The notes beneath the pieces were generated by a model. The model did no database searches. It worked only from the letters and a program-made list of their open reading frames with translations, and was not told the origin of the DNA. From assembly GCF_006782915.1 (NCBI RefSeq), contig NZ_VCNP01000040.1:62001-126000 (forward strand): a stretch of DNA of 64,000 nt. The letters are read 5' to 3'. This document shows positions 7,402 to 18,394 of this stretch, piece after piece. Position 1 is the first letter of the stretch, and every line of letters starts with the position of its first letter. The position numbers were made by a program, and so were the translations under genes. The stretch comes from Streptomyces calvus (GTDB lineage: Bacteria > Actinomycetota > Actinomycetes > Streptomycetales > Streptomycetaceae).

Positions 7402-7578
7402 CGCACCGGAACTGGAAAGAGACCGCACCGTCGGTTTCACGGGTCGCGGCCGCTCCGAGGAGCCTCTTCACACATCCACGGCCTGTCGGCGAGGGTGAAC
7501 TCCACCCCACCCGACGGCGAAAAGGATCATGAGATGTTCCTCACACGACATCCTCATGTCGCGCCGCCCCCGGACATG

Positions 7579-7613
7579 CGAAAGGGCGGCATCCGATGGA
7601 TGCCGCCCTTTCG
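7579..7613 (-). terminator. Hairpin terminator downstream of tRNA-Leu
   Basis: A 16-bp perfect stem (arms 7579-7594 and 7598-7613, arm CGAAAGGGCGGCATCC) with a 3-nt loop lies 7 bp beyond the 3' end of tRNA-Leu. It could also serve the convergent afsA operon. Confidence 0.8.
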
Positions 7614-7619
7614 ACGGTG

Positions 7620-7703
7620 TGCGCGAGGGGGGAGTTGAACCCCCACGCCCTTGCGGGCACTGGAACCTGAATCCAGCGCGTCTGCCTATTCCGCCACCCG
7701 CGC
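7620..7703 (-). tRNA. tRNA-Leu (anticodon CAG)
   Basis: 84-nt class II tRNA. The acceptor pairs GCGCGGG (7697-7703) with CTCGCGC, one G-U pair, and the discriminator is A. The D arm reads TGGCGGAATAGGCAGACGC and the anticodon stem CTGGA/TCCAG encloses loop TTCAGGT (anticodon CAG). A long variable arm (TGCCCGCAAGGGCG) and a T arm GGGGGTTCAACTCCCCC follow. CCA is not encoded. A possible -10 TAATGT lies at 7762-7767 on the minus strand. Confidence 0.96.
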
Positions 7704-8224
7704 ATTGGGTGTTGCCTTCCGGCCCTTGCCCCTTGGGGCCCGGCGCCTTCCGACACCCAGAACATTAGCACGCTGGTCGGGGTGGATTCACATCCCTTCT
7801 TTCCCGCCCCCGGCGGCACCCGTCCCGACCGGCGCCGATCCCTCCGGCCCGCCCCGGGCCGGCAACCCGCGGCCGCTTCGGCGGCGACTTCGTAGCGACG
7901 GTGACTGATTCACGTATCAACCTCGTACCGGTAGCCCCCGTCTCCCCAGGAGCCGGACGGAGTCCACAGCCGGGTGCGGGACACTGGTCTTCGGCCCCCT
8001 CTACGATCCATGGCAGCACGACGCGCACGAGCGCGACCGAAGGAGTTCGAAGGGGAGCGCCGGAGGGAACGTCGTCAGGCGTCGACACCCGTCGACCGGG
8101 CGGACAGGGGGAACCAGCCGATCGACCGGCGCGTGGATACGATCAGTAAGCAGTACCAGGTAAGCGGTGCACGGAGGCGTGCACGGGGCAGTACACAGGA
8201 CGGCGGCTACGGAGGAGGTGCCCC
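7704..8224. other. Divergent intergenic region, tRNA-Leu / fhaA
   Basis: No convincing gene in 521 bp. The left part should hold the tRNA-Leu promoter (-10-like TAATGT at 7762-7767, minus strand) and the right part the promoter of the fhaA-pknB operon, but no clear plus-strand -35/-10 pair was found. A 107-codon minus-strand frame here has shadow-like Pro/Arg/Gly composition. Confidence 0.5.
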
Positions 8225-9061
8225 ATGGGAGTCCTGAAGAAGTTCGAGCAGCGTCTCGAAGGTCTGGTCAACGGCACCTTCGCCAAGGTGTTCAAGTCCG
8301 AGGTGCAGCCCGTGGAGATCGCGGGAGCGCTCCAGCGGGAATGCGACAACAACGCGACCATCTGGAACCGCGACCGGACCGTCGTACCCAATGACTTCAT
8401 CGTCGAGCTGAGCACCCCCGACTTCGAGCGGCTCAGCCCGTACTCCGGCCAGCTCGGCGACGAGCTCGCCGGCATGGTCCGCGACTACGCCAAGCAGCAG
8501 CGGTACACCTTCATGGGCCCCATCAAGGTGCACCTGGAGAAGGCGGACGACCTCGACACCGGCCTCTACCGGGTGCGCAGCCGCACGCTCGCCTCCTCCG
8601 CCAGCCAGGCCCCCTCGGCCCCGGGCCCCGCCGGGGCACCGCCCGCCGGCCGTCCCGGCGGATACGGATACCCGCCGGCCGCCCCCGCGGGCGCCCCGCC
8701 CATGCCGGCCGCGCCGCCGCCCGGCGGCCGTCCCGGCGGGTACGGCTACCCGCAGCCGTCCGCCGCACCGGCGGGCGGACGCACCCGCTACTGGGTCGAG
8801 ATCAACGGCACCCGCCACCAGATCTCCCGCGCCACCCTGGTGATGGGCCGCAGCACCGAAGCAGACGTACGGATCGACGACCCCGGCGTCTCCCGCCGGC
8901 ACTGCGAGATCCGGACCGGTACGCCCTCGACGATCCAGGATCTCGGATCCACCAACGGCATCGTGGTGGACGGGCAGCACACCACCCGCGCTACGCTCCG
9001 CGACGGCTCGCGGATCGTCGTGGGCAGCACCACCGTTATCTATAGGCAAGCCGAAGGGTGA
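8225..9061 (+). CDS. fhaA: FHA-domain protein FhaA (DUF3662 + FHA)
   Basis: 278 residues; GGAGGAGGTG precedes the ATG by 5 nt. Residues 1-115 are the DUF3662 domain (MGVLKKFEQRLEGLVNGTFA at the start, VQPVEIAGAL, VVPNDFIVELS). A Pro/Gly/Tyr-rich linker (about 125-185) carries repeated RPGGYGYP. The C-terminal FHA domain has MGRSTEADVRIDD, GVSRRHCEI and DLGSTNGIVVDG, the residues that bind phosphothreonine. In mycobacteria FhaA recruits the phosphorylated MviN pseudokinase and is a PknB substrate. It is the first gene of the fhaA-fhaB-PP2C-rodA-pbpA-pknB cluster. Confidence 0.95.
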   Translation: MGVLKKFEQRLEGLVNGTFAKVFKSEVQPVEIAGALQRECDNNATIWNRDRTVVPNDFIVELSTPDFERLSPYSGQLGDELAGMVRDYAKQQRYTFMGPIKVHLEKADDLDTGLYRVRSRTLASSASQAPSAPGPAGAPPAGRPGGYGYPPAAPAGAPPMPAAPPPGGRPGGYGYPQPSAAPAGGRTRYWVEINGTRHQISRATLVMGRSTEADVRIDDPGVSRRHCEIRTGTPSTIQDLGSTNGIVVDGQHTTRATLRDGSRIVVGSTTVIYRQAEG

Positions 9062-9071
9062 AGCGGGGGCA

Positions 9072-9581
9072 ATGTCAGAGCTGACCCTCACGGTCATGCG
9101 GCTGGGGTTCCTGGCCGTTCTGTGGCTGTTCGTGATCGTGGCCGTGCAGGTCATCCGGAGTGACCTGTTCGGGACGCGTGTCACACAGCGCGGATCCCGC
9201 CGGGACGCCGGCCGGCAGCAGCAGGCCGCCCGGCAGGCGCCACCGCAGCAGCGCCAGCAGACCGGCGGCGGCCGCCGCGGCCGGAACACCCCCACCAAGC
9301 TGGTCGTGACCGAAGGAACCCTCACCGGCACCACCGTCGCCCTCCAGGGCCAGACCATCACCCTGGGCCGGGCGCACGACAGCACGATCGTGCTGGACGA
9401 CGACTACGCCTCCAGCCGCCATGCCAGGATCTACCCGGACCGCGACGGCCAGTGGATCGTCGAGGACCTGGGCTCCACCAACGGCACCTACCTGGACCGG
9501 ACCCGGCTGACGACCCCCACACCGATTTCGCTGGGCGCACCGATCCGCATCGGCAAGACCGTCATCGAGCTGCGGAAGTAG
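9072..9581 (+). CDS. fhaB: FHA-domain membrane protein FhaB
   Basis: 169 residues, 10 bp after fhaA. Residues 5-30 (LTVMRLGFLAVLWLFVIVAV) form one transmembrane helix. A basic Gln-rich linker follows, then an FHA domain (LGRAHDSTIVLDDDYASSRH, EDLGSTNGTYLD) to the C terminus. The membrane anchor with a cytosolic FHA module fits mycobacterial FhaB/FipA, a PknA/PknB substrate linked to FtsZ-FtsQ interactions. The ribosome site is weak, suggesting translation coupled to fhaA. Confidence 0.94.
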   Translation: MSELTLTVMRLGFLAVLWLFVIVAVQVIRSDLFGTRVTQRGSRRDAGRQQQAARQAPPQQRQQTGGGRRGRNTPTKLVVTEGTLTGTTVALQGQTITLGRAHDSTIVLDDDYASSRHARIYPDRDGQWIVEDLGSTNGTYLDRTRLTTPTPISLGAPIRIGKTVIELRK

Positions 9582-9674
9582 TGCTACACCAATGAATGAG
9601 CGCGAGCGGAGCGAGCACGCAGTGGGGGTCCCCACCCAGGATCCCGGCGCGCTCCCGACCGGAGGGTGGGCAGT

Positions 9675-11267
9675 GTGGCTCGACACGACCGGCTGTACCC
9701 GGAGCCGACAGGCGAGGTGCGCATGAGTCTGTCCCTGCGCTTCGCCGCCGGATCGCACAAGGGCATGATCCGGGAGGGCAACGAGGACTCCGGTTACGCC
9801 GGTCCGCGCCTGCTCGCCATCGCCGACGGCATGGGCGGTGCCGCCGCCGGCGAGGTCGCCTCCTCCGAGGCGATCTCCACCATCGTCGCGCTCGACGACG
9901 ACGTCCCCGGCTCCGACCTGCTCACCTCCCTCGGCTCGGCCGTCCAGCGCGCCAACGACCAGCTGCGCATGATGGTCGAGGAGGACCCCCAGCTCGAAGG
10001 CATGGGCACCACCCTGACCGCCCTGCTGTGGACCGGTCAGCGGCTCGGCATGGTGCACGTCGGCGACTCCCGCGCCTACCTCCTGCGCGACGGCGTCCTC
10101 ACCCAGATCACCCAGGACCACACCTGGGTGCAGCGCCTGGTGGACGAGGGACGGATCACCGAGGAGGAGGCGACCACCCACCCGCAGCGGTCCCTGCTGA
10201 TGCGGGCCCTCGGCAGCGGCGAGCACGTCGAGCCCGACCTGTCGATCCGCGAGGTGCGGGCCGGCGACCGGTACCTGATCTGCTCCGACGGCCTGTCCGG
10301 CGTGGTCTCCCACCAGACCCTCGAGGACGCCCTGGCCAGCTACCAGGGCCCCGAGGAGACGGTGCAGAACCTGATCGAGCTGGCGCTGCGCGGCGGCGGC
10401 CCCGACAACATCACCGTGATCGTCGCCGACGTGCTGGACCTGGACACCGGCGACACCCTCGCCGGGCAGCTGTCCGACACCCCGGTCGTGGTGGGCGCCG
10501 TCGCCGAGAACCAGCACCAGCTGCACGACAACGGGATCATGCAGACCCCGGCCGGCCGCGCCTCCGGCCTCGGCCGCCGACGCCAGCAGGGCGGCGCCCA
10601 GGGCGAGTTCGGTCCGCCCGGCAGCGGCGACATCACCGGCTTCATCCCCACCGACGGCTTCGGCTACTCCGACGAGGACTTCGCCAAGCCCGGCAAGGAC
10701 CGCAGGTGGCTCAAGAGGTCCGTGTACAGCCTGCTGGCGCTCGCCGTCATCGGCGGCGGCCTGTACGGCGGCTGGCGCTGGACCCAGACGCAGTACTACG
10801 TCGGCACCAAGGGCGAGCACGTCGCCCTGTACCGGGGCATCAGCCAGGACCTGGCCTGGGTCTCGCTGTCGAAGGTCGAGAAGGACCACCCCGAGATCGA
10901 ACTCAAGTACCTGCCGCCCTACCAGCGCAAGCTGGTCGAGGCGACCATCGCCGAAGGCGATCTGTACGGCGCCCGGGAGAAGATCGAGGAACTGGCGGTG
11001 CAGGCCTCCGCGTGCAGGAAGCAGGCCGAACGGCGCGCCGCCGAGAGCGAGAGCAACGCGAGGACCGGCGAGGGCGAGGCCGGAGGCACCACCGGAACCA
11101 CCCCCGCCTCCTTCGCGTCCAAGGTCTCGCCGTCGCCGAACCCGTCCGGCTCGCCGAAGGCCCCGGAGCAGTCCACGCCCCCGTCCACGACCGCACCCAC
11201 TCCCAGCCCCGGCCCCAGCCTCTCGGAGGAAGAGCAGAAGGTCGTCTCGCTGTGCGGTAAGCAGTAG
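9675..11267 (+). CDS. pstP: PP2C-type Ser/Thr protein phosphatase, membrane anchored
   Basis: 530 residues from a GTG at 9675, chosen because GGAGGG lies 8 nt upstream; an ATG at 9723 (MSLSLRF) is the alternative. The N-terminal PPM/PP2C domain (about residues 20-250) has EGNEDSGYAG, IADGMGG, VGDSRAYL, CSDGLSG and GGPDNIT, which carry the metal-binding aspartates. A transmembrane helix lies about residues 345-365 (SLLALAVIGGGLYGGW). An extracytoplasmic domain follows, ending in a Ser/Pro/Thr-rich tail. It is the expected antagonist of PknB encoded downstream. Compared with mycobacterial PstP the C-terminal tail is similar in layout. Confidence 0.95.
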   Translation: MARHDRLYPEPTGEVRMSLSLRFAAGSHKGMIREGNEDSGYAGPRLLAIADGMGGAAAGEVASSEAISTIVALDDDVPGSDLLTSLGSAVQRANDQLRMMVEEDPQLEGMGTTLTALLWTGQRLGMVHVGDSRAYLLRDGVLTQITQDHTWVQRLVDEGRITEEEATTHPQRSLLMRALGSGEHVEPDLSIREVRAGDRYLICSDGLSGVVSHQTLEDALASYQGPEETVQNLIELALRGGGPDNITVIVADVLDLDTGDTLAGQLSDTPVVVGAVAENQHQLHDNGIMQTPAGRASGLGRRRQQGGAQGEFGPPGSGDITGFIPTDGFGYSDEDFAKPGKDRRWLKRSVYSLLALAVIGGGLYGGWRWTQTQYYVGTKGEHVALYRGISQDLAWVSLSKVEKDHPEIELKYLPPYQRKLVEATIAEGDLYGAREKIEELAVQASACRKQAERRAAESESNARTGEGEAGGTTGTTPASFASKVSPSPNPSGSPKAPEQSTPPSTTAPTPSPGPSLSEEEQKVVSLCGKQ

Positions 11268-11294
11268 GCAAGCCGTGAGAGGCCCTGTCACACG

Positions 11295-12731
11295 ATGAGC
11301 AGTACTACCAACCCGTCGACGCAGCACACGTCCACGATCGGCGCGATCGGCGCGCCCAGCCGCCGCAACACCGAGCTCGCGCTGCTGGTGTTCGCCGTCG
11401 TCATCCCGGTGTTCGCCTACGCCAACGTCGGCCTCGCCCTCGACGGCCAGGTGCCCGCCGGGCTGCTGAGCTACGGCCTGGGCCTCGGCCTGCTGGCGGG
11501 CGTCGGGCATCTCGCCGTACGGAAGTTCGCGCCCTACGCGGACCCGCTGCTGCTGCCGCTGGCCACCCTGCTCAACGGGCTCGGGCTGGTCGCCATCTGG
11601 CGGCTGGACCAGTCCGAGCTGCTGCAGAGCATCCAGCAGGCCGGCACGGCCGCGCCCCGGCAGCTGATGTACACCGCGATGGGCATCGCCCTGTTCATCG
11701 GCGTACTGATCTTCCTCAAGGACCACCGGGTCCTGCAGCGCTACACCTACATCTCCATGGTCGGCGCGCTGTTCCTGCTGCTGCTGCCGCTGGTGCCGGG
11801 CCTCGGCAAGAACATCTACGGCGCCAAGATCTGGATCCAGGTCGGCAGCTTCTCCATCCAGCCCGGTGAGTTCGCCAAGATCGTGCTGGCGATCTTCTTC
11901 GCCGGCTACCTGATGGTGAAGCGGGACGCGCTCGCGCTGGCCAGCCGCCGCTTCATGGGCCTGTACCTGCCCCGTGGCCGCGACCTCGGCCCCATCCTGG
12001 TGGTCTGGATGGTGTCGATCCTCATCCTGGTCTTCGAGACCGACCTCGGCACCTCGCTGCTGTTCTTCGGCATGTTCGTGATCATGCTGTACGTCGCCAC
12101 CGAGCGGACCAGCTGGATCGTCTTCGGTCTGCTGATGTCCGCGGTCGGCGCCGTCGGCGTGGCCAGCTTCGAACCGCACATCCAGCAGCGTGTCGACGCC
12201 TGGCTCGACCCGATGCGCGAGTACACGCTGTCCCGCGAGGGCGTCCTCGGCCACTCCGAGCAGGCCATGCAGGCGCTGTGGGCGTTCGGCTCCGGCGGCA
12301 CCCTCGGCACCGGCTGGGGCCAGGGCCACTCCGAGCTCATCCGGTTCGCCGCCAACTCCGACTTCATCCTCGCCACCTTCGGCGAGGAGCTGGGCCTGGC
12401 CGGCGTCATGGCGCTGCTGCTGCTGTACGCGTTGATCGTGGAGCGCGGCGTGCGCACCGCCCTCGCCGCCCGCGACCCGTTCGGCAAGCTGCTCGCCATC
12501 GGCCTGTCCGGCGCCTTCGCGCTGCAGGTCTTCGTCGTCGCCGGCGGTGTCATGGGTCTGATCCCGCTGACCGGTATGACGATGCCGTTCCTGGCGTACG
12601 GAGGTTCCTCCGTCATCGCCAACTGGGCGCTGATCGGCATCCTGCTGAGGATCAGCGACACCGCACGGCGCCCGGCCCCCGCACCCGCCGCCAACCCCGA
12701 CGCCGAGATGACCCAGGTGGTCCGCCCGTGA
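11295..12731 (+). CDS. rodA: SEDS-family peptidoglycan glycosyltransferase (RodA/FtsW type)
   Basis: 478 residues with 10-12 predicted transmembrane helices. SEDS landmarks are visible: GAKIWIQVGSFSIQPGEFAK, the segment ILVFETDLGTSLLFFG with the catalytic-type Asp, GWGQG, and PFLAYGGSSVIANW near the C terminus. It polymerises lipid II glycan chains together with a class B penicillin-binding protein; the PBP gene pbpA follows with a 4-bp overlap (GTGA). The conserved position between the PP2C gene and pbpA matches mycobacterial rodA. A sporulation-specific role is possible in a mycelial organism. Confidence 0.94.
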   Translation: MSSTTNPSTQHTSTIGAIGAPSRRNTELALLVFAVVIPVFAYANVGLALDGQVPAGLLSYGLGLGLLAGVGHLAVRKFAPYADPLLLPLATLLNGLGLVAIWRLDQSELLQSIQQAGTAAPRQLMYTAMGIALFIGVLIFLKDHRVLQRYTYISMVGALFLLLLPLVPGLGKNIYGAKIWIQVGSFSIQPGEFAKIVLAIFFAGYLMVKRDALALASRRFMGLYLPRGRDLGPILVVWMVSILILVFETDLGTSLLFFGMFVIMLYVATERTSWIVFGLLMSAVGAVGVASFEPHIQQRVDAWLDPMREYTLSREGVLGHSEQAMQALWAFGSGGTLGTGWGQGHSELIRFAANSDFILATFGEELGLAGVMALLLLYALIVERGVRTALAARDPFGKLLAIGLSGAFALQVFVVAGGVMGLIPLTGMTMPFLAYGGSSVIANWALIGILLRISDTARRPAPAPAANPDAEMTQVVRP

Positions 12732-14200
12732 ACAAGCCCCTGCGCCGGATCGCGATCTTCTGTGGCCTGCTCATCCTGACCCTGCTCATCCGGGACAACT
12801 GGCTGCAGTACGTCCAGGCCGACGAGCTGCGGACCGACGAGCACAACCGCCGCGTCGCCATCGAGCGGTACGCCTCGCCGCGCGGCGACATCATCGTCGG
12901 CGGCGAGCCGATCACCGGGCACACCACCACCAAGGGCGACTTCAAGTACAAGCGCACCTACAAGGACGGCGCCATGTGGGCGCCGGTCACCGGCTTCGTC
13001 TCGCAGGCCTTCGGCGCCAACCAGCTGGAGTCCATCGAGGACGGCATCCTCACCGGCAACGACGACCGCCTCTTCTTCCGCAACACCCTCGACATGCTGA
13101 CGGGGAAGAACAAGGAGGGCGGCAATGTCGTCACCACGCTCAACGCCGCCGCGCAGAAGGCCGCCTACGAGGGCCTGAAGAAGCAGGGCGGCAAGGGTTC
13201 CGTCGTGGCGATCGAGCCGTCCACCGGCAAGATCCTCGCGCTGGCCTCCTTCCCGTCGTACGACCCGTCCACGATCGCCGGTGACGGCGCCTCGGACGCC
13301 GAGGCGTGGAAGAAGCTCCAGAAGAAGAACAACCCGAACGACCCGATGCTGAACCGGGCGCTGCGCGAGGTCTACCCGCCCGGCTCCACCTTCAAGGTGC
13401 TCACCGCGGCGGCCGCGCTGGAGAACGGCCTGTACGAGGACGCGGACCAGAAGACCGAGACGCCGCTGCCGTGGACCATGCCCGGCACCACCACCGAGCT
13501 GAAGAACGAGGGCGACCTCCCCTGCAAGGACGCCTCCCTGCGCGAGGCGCTGCGGGTGTCCTGCAACACCGTCTTCGGCAAGATCGGTTCGGACCTCGGC
13601 AACGACAAGATGCTGGAGATGGCGAAGAAGTTCGGCTTCACCGAGGAGCAGTTCACGCCGGTGCGCTCCAGCGCCTCCGTGTTCTCCGAGGACATGGCGC
13701 CCTCCGAGGTCGCCCTGTCCTCCATCGGCCAGTTCAACACCGCCGCCACTCCGCTGCAGATGGCCATGGTCTCCGCCGCCGTCGCCAACAACGGCACCCT
13801 GATGAAGCCGTACATGGTCGACGAGCTCCAGGCGCCGAGCCTCGACACCGTCGAGAAGACGGATCCGGAGGAGATGAGCCGGCCGATGTCGGCGAAGAAC
13901 GCGCAGATCCTCCAGTCGATGATGGAGACGGTCGTCGAGAAGGGCACCGGAACCAACGCCCGGATCCCGGGCGTCACCGTCGGCGGCAAGACCGGCACCG
14001 CGCAGCACGGTGTGGACAACAGCGAGAACCCCTACGCATGGTTCATCTCCTACGCCAAGAACAGCGACGGCAGCTCGCCGGTGGCCGTGGCCGTGGTGAT
14101 CGAGGACGAGAACGCCGTGCGTGACGACATCTCCGGCGGTGGCCTCGCGGCGCCGATCGCCAAGAGCGTGATGGAGGCCGTCGTCAAGGGCAAGCAGTGA
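12728..14200 (+). CDS. pbpA: Class B penicillin-binding protein PbpA
   Basis: 490 residues; GTG start overlaps the rodA stop. An N-terminal membrane anchor (IAIFCGLLILTLLI) is followed by an N-terminal PBP dimerisation-type region and the transpeptidase domain. Catalytic motifs are GSTFKV (SxxK), SCNTVF (SxN) and GGKTGTAQ (KTG). VYPPGS precedes the serine as is typical. It crosslinks peptidoglycan in partnership with the upstream SEDS polymerase. The short length (about 490) fits the PbpA branch rather than FtsI. Confidence 0.95.
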   Translation: MNKPLRRIAIFCGLLILTLLIRDNWLQYVQADELRTDEHNRRVAIERYASPRGDIIVGGEPITGHTTTKGDFKYKRTYKDGAMWAPVTGFVSQAFGANQLESIEDGILTGNDDRLFFRNTLDMLTGKNKEGGNVVTTLNAAAQKAAYEGLKKQGGKGSVVAIEPSTGKILALASFPSYDPSTIAGDGASDAEAWKKLQKKNNPNDPMLNRALREVYPPGSTFKVLTAAAALENGLYEDADQKTETPLPWTMPGTTTELKNEGDLPCKDASLREALRVSCNTVFGKIGSDLGNDKMLEMAKKFGFTEEQFTPVRSSASVFSEDMAPSEVALSSIGQFNTAATPLQMAMVSAAVANNGTLMKPYMVDELQAPSLDTVEKTDPEEMSRPMSAKNAQILQSMMETVVEKGTGTNARIPGVTVGGKTGTAQHGVDNSENPYAWFISYAKNSDGSSPVAVAVVIEDENAVRDDISGGGLAAPIAKSVMEAVVKGKQ

Positions 14201-14369
14201 CCCCGCTCACGTCTGCTTCACATCGGTGCACGTTGCGGTACCGGTCCTGTATCGGCTGACGTACGTGGCCAGGTCACACACATCGAGCCGGGTACGGTAG
14301 GCCCGGACGGCAGCCTCCGGCGGCACGAGTGTGCCGCCCGGGACCGACGGAGAGGGCTGGTAGGTAGCT

Positions 14370-16373
<2,004 letters not shown>

Positions 16374-16387
16374 CCCGCAGCGGCTCA

Positions 16388-16441
16388 GCACGACAGGAGC
16401 CCCGGCGCCCTCTGCGGAGGGGGCCGGGGCTCCTGTCGTGC
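16388..16441. terminator. Bidirectional hairpin between pknB and the sortase gene
   Basis: Perfect 19-bp arms at 16388-16406 and 16423-16441 (GCACGACAGGAGCCCCGGC) around an inner smaller hairpin, placed between two convergent genes. Confidence 0.85.
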
Positions 16442-16461
16442 GGGACGTCCCGCGTCGGCGT

Positions 16462-17217
16462 CTAGCGCAGTTCCTTCGGCGGCGTCCGGTCGTCGTCCAC
16501 CTTCTCGGTGCGGACCAGTTCGCCCCAGACGATGTAGCGGTACGTGCTCGTGTACACCGGCGTGCAGGTGGTCAGCGTGATGTAGTGGCCGGCCTTCTTC
16601 TTGCCGGACTCCTTCGGGATCTTCCCGAGGACGTCGACGTTGTACTTCGAGGTCTCGGGAAGGATCGCGTACGTCTTGTAGACGTACCACGTGTCCTTCG
16701 TCTCGAAGACGATCGGGTCGCCTTCCTTGATCTTGTGGATGCCGTGGAACTTCGCGCCGTGGCCGTCCCGGTGGGCGGCGAGGGAGAAGTTGCCCTCCTT
16801 GCCGGAGGTCGGCAGGGTCGCCTTCACCGGGTCGGTGTAGTAGCCGGCGACGCCGTCGTTGAGGACCTTCATCGACGTGCCCTTCTCGACGAGGATCTCG
16901 TCGCCGCTCATCGCGGGCACGTGCAGGAAGCCGATGCCGTTCCTGCTGTCGAAGGACGCGGGACCCTTGCCGTCACCGGACTCCCGCGACCAGGAGTCGC
17001 GGACCTTGTCGGCCTGCTTGTCCGCCGCGCGGTCCGCGACGACGTTCGTCCACCACAGCGAGTAGGCGACGAACAGACCGAGCACCAGGCCCGCGGTGAT
17101 GAGCAGCTCCCCGAAGAAGCCGACGACCATCGCCACCGGGCCGGGGCGGCGGCGCGCCGGCGGCGAGGAGGCGGGCGTGTCGGTGTGTTCTGCGGTGTCG
17201 TCGGCGGTCGCTGCCAC
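16462..17217 (-). CDS. Class E sortase (second of a tandem pair)
   Basis: 251 residues from a GTG at 17217 with AGAGGA just upstream; an ATG at 17247 would overlap the preceding gene and is less likely. A short Pro/Arg-rich cytoplasmic segment is followed by a membrane anchor (ELLITAGLVLGLFVAYSLWW). The sortase beta-barrel contains His149 (SLAAHRDGHG), Cys218 (TLTTC) and Arg227 (TYRYIVWG), the catalytic triad. Class E sortases of high-GC actinobacteria attach LAxTG-type proteins such as the long chaplins in Streptomyces. No substrate gene is visible nearby. It lies 13 bp downstream of a second sortase gene. Confidence 0.92.
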   Translation of the reverse strand: MAATADDTAEHTDTPASSPPARRRPGPVAMVVGFFGELLITAGLVLGLFVAYSLWWTNVVADRAADKQADKVRDSWSRESGDGKGPASFDSRNGIGFLHVPAMSGDEILVEKGTSMKVLNDGVAGYYTDPVKATLPTSGKEGNFSLAAHRDGHGAKFHGIHKIKEGDPIVFETKDTWYVYKTYAILPETSKYNVDVLGKIPKESGKKKAGHYITLTTCTPVYTSTYRYIVWGELVRTEKVDDDRTPPKELR

Positions 17218-17230
17218 GTTTCCTCTGCCC

Positions 17231-18394
17231 TTAACTGACGAGCGCATCCGGCTTGCCCTTGCTGCGCGGCCGTTCCTCGTCCATCTTGCCCCAGACGATC
17301 ATGCGGTACTTGCTGGTGAACTCCGGTGTGCAGGTGGTCAGCGTGATGTACCGGCCCGGGCCGGTGAAGCCCGAGCCCTTCGGGACCGGGTCCAGGACGC
17401 TGATGTTGCTCGGGGAGGTGACCGGCAGGATGGACGCCATCTTGTAGACGTAGTACGTGTCCTGCGTCTCCACGACGATCGGGTCGCCCGGCTCCAGCCG
17501 GTTGATGTACCGGAACGGCTCGCCGTGCGTGTTGCGGTGACCCGCCAGCCCGAAGTTCCCCTTCTTCTCGTCGGGCATCGCCGTCTTCAGCGCGCCCTCC
17601 GCGTAGTGGCCCACCATGCCCCGGTCGAGGACCCGCTTGCTGTCGATGCCCTCCGCGATCGGCACCACGACGTCCAGCTTGGGGATGTGCAGCAGCGCGA
17701 AGCCCTGCCCCGGCTCGAACGCCCCGGGCTTGCGCTCACCGTTCTTCCAGTCGTCCTGGAGGTCGCTGGCCTCCTTGCCGGCCTGCGCGTGCGCCCGCAC
17801 GTTGGTCCACCACAGCTGGTAGGTGACGAACAGCAGCATCAGCACGCCGGTGGTGATGAACACCTCGCCGATGGCCCGGCTCGCGACGACCGCCGGGCTC
17901 GCCTTGCGGGCCCGCGCCTGCCGGCGTGCCTCCACGCGCGAGAGTGGCGCCCGTGAGGCCTCCTCCGCCCCCTCTGTCGCCCCTTCACGGCCCTCTGCCG
18001 CCCCAGAGGCCCCGGAGGCCCCGGCGGCCTTGTGGGAGCCCCCACGCCGCCCGTGGCGCTTCCTGGCCGCCTTCCTGCGGGCCGCTCTGCCGGCGCCCGG
18101 CACCGGTGCGGGCTGCTCGCGTGCCGTCCGCTCCGGCGGCTCGGGGATGCGCAGCGCCACGGTCTCCTCGTCGACCGGTGGCAGGAAGGCGGTGCTGTCG
18201 GAGGCACCGGCGTACGGATCGGGCGCCGAGGCGGTGCCGTCGTACGGGTCGGCCGCCGGCGCCGTGCCGTCGTACCAGCCGTCCCCGTACGCGCCCGGGT
18301 CCCCGTACGGCTGACCGCCGTACGAGGTGCCCTGGTCGCCGGCGCCGCCGTAGGCGTCCACGCCGGACTCGCGCTCGGGGCGCAGCGCGGTCAC
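17231..18394 (-). CDS. Class E sortase with long disordered cytoplasmic N terminus
   Basis: 387 residues; the GTG at 18394 overlaps the pabA stop by 4 bp. Residues 1-185 are low-complexity: Tyr/Gly/Asp-rich (YGGQPYGDPGAYGDG), then Arg/Lys/Ala-rich. A membrane anchor (GEVFITTGVLMLLFVTYQLWW) precedes a catalytic domain with NFGLAGHRNTHG (His), ITLTTC (Cys) and KYRMIVWG (Arg). The paralogue downstream shares the WWTNV segment after the membrane helix, so the pair arose by duplication. The long N terminus is unusual for a sortase and could be a site of phosphorylation or protein contacts (inference). Confidence 0.92.
   Translation of the reverse strand: MTALRPERESGVDAYGGAGDQGTSYGGQPYGDPGAYGDGWYDGTAPAADPYDGTASAPDPYAGASDSTAFLPPVDEETVALRIPEPPERTAREQPAPVPGAGRAARRKAARKRHGRRGGSHKAAGASGASGAAEGREGATEGAEEASRAPLSRVEARRQARARKASPAVVASRAIGEVFITTGVLMLLFVTYQLWWTNVRAHAQAGKEASDLQDDWKNGERKPGAFEPGQGFALLHIPKLDVVVPIAEGIDSKRVLDRGMVGHYAEGALKTAMPDEKKGNFGLAGHRNTHGEPFRYINRLEPGDPIVVETQDTYYVYKMASILPVTSPSNISVLDPVPKGSGFTGPGRYITLTTCTPEFTSKYRMIVWGKMDEERPRSKGKPDALVS

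Noticed and set aside
7620..7703. tRNA genes as integration sites for a mobile element
   Set aside because: No integrase, excisionase or duplicated tRNA 3' end near any of the three tRNA genes.
7765..8088. 107-codon minus-strand frame between tRNA-Leu and fhaA
   Set aside because: No ribosome site and Pro/Arg/Gly-rich composition; treated as non-coding.
9075..12329. 1084-codon minus-strand frame opposite fhaB, PP2C and rodA
   Set aside because: Antisense shadow of three well-supported genes.
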